Part shown: positions 3,147-5,863 of the stretch, in pieces
How the letters are laid out: each line of letters opens with the position of its first letter
Position numbering within the stretch: the stretch's first letter is position 1
Assembly: GCA_020433835.1 (NCBI GenBank)
Contig: JAGRBY010000472.1
Location: forward strand, 1 to 5,863
Reading direction: 5' to 3'
DNA length: 5,863 nt
DNA from: Anaerolineae bacterium
Lineage (GTDB): Bacteria > Chloroflexota > Anaerolineae > 4572-78 > J111
Translations under genes and position numbers: made by a program
The notes under the pieces: model-generated
Databases searched by the model: none
What the model saw: the letters and a program-made list of their open reading frames with translations, nothing else
What the model was told of the DNA's origin: nothing

Positions 3147-5549
3147 ATGTCAGATAAACATCAAACCTACTCTACCAAAGCAAATCCTATACGTCGCTTA
3201 TGGGAGCACGTTGGGGCGGGGCTTATGGTTATCATCGTATTGGGGATGATACTGGGGATGAAGATGACTTTACAAGCGATGACCAATACAGAGTCGTCGA
3301 AACAGAGTGCACAGGTCGGCACGTTAGAAGAGCGGCAATTATTCTTTCCGATCATCTACAACAGCGGCGGCAGTAACGAGGCTCCCGACATGGCCGAGAT
3401 TTTCTCGATCAGTGGTTACGACAACATCGAACAGAGCGAACCTGATTTTCAGATTGGGTTGAGAAACCATACCGAAGCAACCGCTTATGATATCTATCTG
3501 GCTGATTCCGCTAATATGCATAAGATTTGCGCGGACGTAGTTACAGATGTGTCGGGAGATAGCGACGTTTCCTGCGACTTGAGCGCTGTCGGCGGCGGCC
3601 TGTTGCCACCAGGGCTTTATGATCTCTTTTCGACAGTGAGTGGGACGCTTGCCCCCAAGGTAGCGATTGCCGACCTTCAGGTGGAGATTGTTGCGACACC
3701 GCAGCCCGCCATAGCCGAGATTTTCTCAATCAGCGGTTACGACAACATCAAGCAGACCGAGACCGATTTTCAGGTTGGGCTGAGAAACCATGTCGAAGCA
3801 GACGCTTATGATATCTACCTGGCTGATTCGGCCAAAAGTTATAGAATTTGCGAGAATGTGGTTCCTAATAGTTCAGGAAATAGTGACGTTTCCTGTGACT
3901 TGAGCGCCATCACCGGCGGCTTGCTGCCACTCGGCCTGTACGATCTCTACTCAACGGTGGGTGGGACGATCTCGCCCCTGATAGCGGTTGCCCCGGAGCA
4001 AGTGCAGATCGATACCATTTCGATGCCCCCCGTCCCCGCCCCTCAGATTTGGTCAATTAGCGGTTACAGCAACATTGAACAGACCGAGACTAATTTTCAA
4101 GTGTATTTGGCTGATCATTCCCCAGAAACCGCTTATGATATTTATTTAGTCTATAATTTCAGTGATGCATATAAAATTTGCGCAGACGTGGTTACGAATG
4201 CCGTAGGAGATAGTGACGCTTCTTGTGATTTGAGGATCGTCACCGGCGGCTTGCTGCCACCCGGTCTGTACGATCTTGTCTCGACGGTGAGTGGAACGAT
4301 TTCGCCCCTGGTAGCGATTGCCCCCGATCAAGTGCAGATTGTTGCAACGCCGCAACCAGCGCTAAAGTTTGTAAGCGGTAATACGAGTTGGGCAGTTGGC
4401 TCGCCCACGCAAATTGAACTTGTCGACCACCGGGCTGCTGACGAGCCTTTTACTCTGGCCTTGTTCGACAAGAACTTGAACTTTGTCAAAAATATCGCGA
4501 CCGGATTACCTGCAACCACGGAGCCTATTGATTGGATGGTCGATGATGTAGCCGGTTGTGATGTCGCTAGTGGGACGCCCTGTTATTTACGCACCCTCAA
4601 GAGTGATAGCTCCGTGATTGCTGAATTAGCGGTTTTTATTAACCAACCAGAGTTGATTTTAGTGCCTGGTACGCAGCCTTATGCTCAAGGCCAAACACTA
4701 CGCATTTTGCTGAAAGCGCATACGCCTAATTCGGTTTATGACGTCTTTATTCAAGGAGGGTCGCTGTCTGCCCCGCTCAAATTGGGAACTACCCTGGAAA
4801 CCAATGCATACGGCGATACGCCTTACGCTATTGCCTGGACGGTTCCAGCGGGTTGCGGCTCTGGGTGGGAAAACGGAATGTATGATATTGTCTCTAAACC
4901 GGAAGGGCAAGCCATCGAAATTGCCAAGCAAGAAAACGTTGAATTCTTTACCCAACTAAATCCGTATCTCACTGTAGATGGAGGTAATATCTGGCCGACC
5001 GGATCCACAATTAGTATTCAGCTCCATTTACATTATGATAATACCACGCATTATCTGGAGTTTGATCAGAACCGGATTCCAACATCAAATGCCGATGATA
5101 CGTTTATGACCAGTAACTGTGGCTTTGCTGTGGTGGATTATGAAATACCGCTCGATACGGCTAGCGGAATCTACAAAATTGTTTCTTACCTTGACAGTGA
5201 CAATACGAAACAAGCGGAATTCGAGGTGACAGTTAATACAGCCGAGATTATCTCACTCAGCGGTTACGCCAACATCGAGCAGACCGAAACTGATTTTCAG
5301 ATAGAGCTGAGAAATCATACTCCATCAACGGCTTATCAGATCTATCTGGCTGACTCAGCCAATAGGTACAAAATTTGCGCAGACTTACTTACAGATAGCA
5401 CAGGACAAAGGGATATTTCCTGTGACTTGAGCGCTGTCGCTGGCGGCTTGCCCCCAGGGCTATACGATCTCTACTCGACGGTGATTGGGACGGTCTCGCC
5501 CCCGGTCGCGGTTGCCGACTTTCAAGTGGAGATCGTTGCTGCACCATAG
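3147..5549 (+). CDS. Membrane-anchored or secreted protein with seven Ig-like beta repeats
   Basis: The 800-aa product begins with a basic stretch (residues 11-20) and a hydrophobic segment (22-44, VGAGLMVIIVLGMILG at its core), which is a signal peptide or an uncleaved anchor; the rest is predicted outside the membrane. Seven repeats of about 90-100 residues follow: R1 84-183, R2 191-288, R3 300-400, R4 405-498, R5 501-601, R6 606-696, R7 700-799. R1, R2, R3 and R7 share SGYxNIxQ, AYxIYL, CDL and GLYDL...GTxxPxVAxA, with two cysteines always 15 apart (128/143, 235/250, 345/360, 744/759), probably a disulfide. R4-R6 keep the fold pattern ('Y/F-D-V/I...G.YD/KIVS') but differ strongly. No enzyme motif, LPxTG signal or C-terminal anchor is seen. 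The likely role is surface structure, adhesion or binding; I recognise no named family. AAAGGA (3134-3139) lies seven bases before the ATG. The gene looks AT-richer than the oxidoreductase. Confidence 0.88.
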   Translation: MSDKHQTYSTKANPIRRLWEHVGAGLMVIIVLGMILGMKMTLQAMTNTESSKQSAQVGTLEERQLFFPIIYNSGGSNEAPDMAEIFSISGYDNIEQSEPDFQIGLRNHTEATAYDIYLADSANMHKICADVVTDVSGDSDVSCDLSAVGGGLLPPGLYDLFSTVSGTLAPKVAIADLQVEIVATPQPAIAEIFSISGYDNIKQTETDFQVGLRNHVEADAYDIYLADSAKSYRICENVVPNSSGNSDVSCDLSAITGGLLPLGLYDLYSTVGGTISPLIAVAPEQVQIDTISMPPVPAPQIWSISGYSNIEQTETNFQVYLADHSPETAYDIYLVYNFSDAYKICADVVTNAVGDSDASCDLRIVTGGLLPPGLYDLVSTVSGTISPLVAIAPDQVQIVATPQPALKFVSGNTSWAVGSPTQIELVDHRAADEPFTLALFDKNLNFVKNIATGLPATTEPIDWMVDDVAGCDVASGTPCYLRTLKSDSSVIAELAVFINQPELILVPGTQPYAQGQTLRILLKAHTPNSVYDVFIQGGSLSAPLKLGTTLETNAYGDTPYAIAWTVPAGCGSGWENGMYDIVSKPEGQAIEIAKQENVEFFTQLNPYLTVDGGNIWPTGSTISIQLHLHYDNTTHYLEFDQNRIPTSNADDTFMTSNCGFAVVDYEIPLDTASGIYKIVSYLDSDNTKQAEFEVTVNTAEIISLSGYANIEQTETDFQIELRNHTPSTAYQIYLADSANRYKICADLLTDSTGQRDISCDLSAVAGGLPPGLYDLYSTVIGTVSPPVAVADFQVEIVAAP
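3396..4346 (+). repeat. Tandem in-gene repeats R1-R3 of the 800-aa protein
   Basis: Three units of about 300 bp start at 3396, 3717 and 4044 (periods 321 and 327 bp), separated by Pro-rich linkers (ATPQPA; ISMPPVPAPQ). R1 and R2 are close even at the DNA level, for example in their first 40 bases and around the AYDIYLADSA codons. R3 is more changed in its first half but retains the second half, through GGLLPPGLYDL. Confidence 0.85.
5244..5543 (+). repeat. Distant in-gene repeat R7 of the 800-aa protein
   Basis: The last repeat returns to the R1/R2 type after three divergent units. It shares SGYANIEQTETDFQ, RNHT, IYLADSAN, KICAD and QVEIVA with R1 or R2, many with the same codons. It has lost one leucine in the GGLLPPGLYDL segment. 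Being about 1.5 kb from R2 yet so similar, it was probably copied or kept alike by recombination. Confidence 0.8.
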
Positions 5550-5559
5550 CCATAGTGAC

Positions 5560-5863
5560 TCACAAAAGCTCCGCAATCAACTTCGCCGCCCGGGCTGCGC
5601 CGCCGGCGTCGTAGGGGCGATAGTTGCTGGTATCCGCACCGAGAGTCTCCAGAGCGGCTTCGGCCAGAGCTTCAACACCGGTCTGATGGTAATCGAGCCG
5701 ATTACCGGCGCGATAGTGATCGAGCCGGTAGGTAACGTGGTAAAGCTGCTCGCAGTGATCTTTCAGCGGAAAGTAGATAAACGGGCGGCGGTTGGCGGTC
5801 AACTCCATGGTGGTGCCTAAGCCACCCTGTACTATGGCCAAATCAGCTACGGCCATATGCTCG
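5560..5863 (-). CDS. GT-B glycosyltransferase, C-terminal part (5' end outside window)
   Basis: The frame is open to the window edge, so about 100 C-terminal residues of a longer protein are seen; the first methionine visible (5856) is internal, in EHMAVADLAIVQGG. The motif QGGLGTTMEL matches the nucleotide-sugar loop of GT-B enzymes of the MurG / family 28 and family 1 type, where G-G-x-G-T contacts the donor phosphates. It is followed by RPFIYFPLKDHCEQ, at the place where these families have 'P...D/H..EQ..N'. The rest is helical and ends in GGAARAAKLIAELL. It would transfer a sugar from a nucleotide-sugar donor to a lipid, glycan or small molecule; the acceptor cannot be told because the N-terminal domain is missing. 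The gene runs toward the 800-aa gene, with 10 bases between stop codons and no clear terminator between them. Confidence 0.85.
   Translation of the reverse strand, partial: EHMAVADLAIVQGGLGTTMELTANRRPFIYFPLKDHCEQLYHVTYRLDHYRAGNRLDYHQTGVEALAEAALETLGADTSNYRPYDAGGAARAAKLIAELL

Noticed and set aside
3396..4346. Regular repeats as a CRISPR array
   Set aside because: Units are about 320 bp, coding, in one open frame, and have no short identical repeats with unique spacers.
5447..5470. LPPG near the C-terminus of the 800-aa protein as a sortase signal
   Set aside because: It is part of the repeat consensus, recurs in R1 and R3, and is not followed by a hydrophobic segment and basic tail.

Overview
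The window most resembles an accessory stretch of a Chloroflexota genome, probably Anaerolineae or Caldilineae. This is an inference from gene style: a ferredoxin-fused CrtI-like oxidoreductase, a 'GGDIVGGDK' type protein of the kind found with conflict NTPases, a large repetitive surface protein, and intergenic DNA full of short degenerate repeats. No rRNA or tRNA is present to settle the taxonomy.

Layout. 1-112: non-coding DNA with a small CGCNAAG-type repeat array. 113-1603 (-): flavin-dependent oxidoreductase with an N-terminal 2[4Fe-4S] ferredoxin domain. 1604-2070: divergent intergenic region of about 470 bp. It holds the oxidoreductase promoter, five tandem AGCNNTY heptamers, one copy of a palindromic dispersed element, and the promoter and long leader of the next gene. 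2071-2787 (+): 238-aa protein with an N-terminal helical hairpin, a glycine-rich short beta-repeat centre and a helical C-terminus, similar to effector-associated segments of bacterial NLR-like systems but with no effector or NTPase domain. 2788-3146: a strong intrinsic terminator, then a promoter region that looks homologous to the one before the 238-aa gene, then a second copy of the palindromic element. 3147-5549 (+): 800-aa membrane-anchored or secreted protein built from seven Ig-like beta repeats, four closely similar and three divergent. 5560-5863 (-): C-terminal end of a GT-B glycosyltransferase, cut by the window edge and convergent with the 800-aa gene at a 10-bp gap.

The genes do not form one operon. 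The 238-aa and 800-aa genes are separate units, divided by a terminator. Their upstream regions align over about 45 bp, including a palindrome whose two arms differ between copies by matching changes (CGCAA..TTGCG against CACAA..TTGTG), followed by the same extended -10 (TGTTATACTT). This suggests that the cytoplasmic adaptor-like protein and the surface repeat protein are controlled in the same way. That link is the most interesting regulatory observation here. Function is unknown for both proteins.
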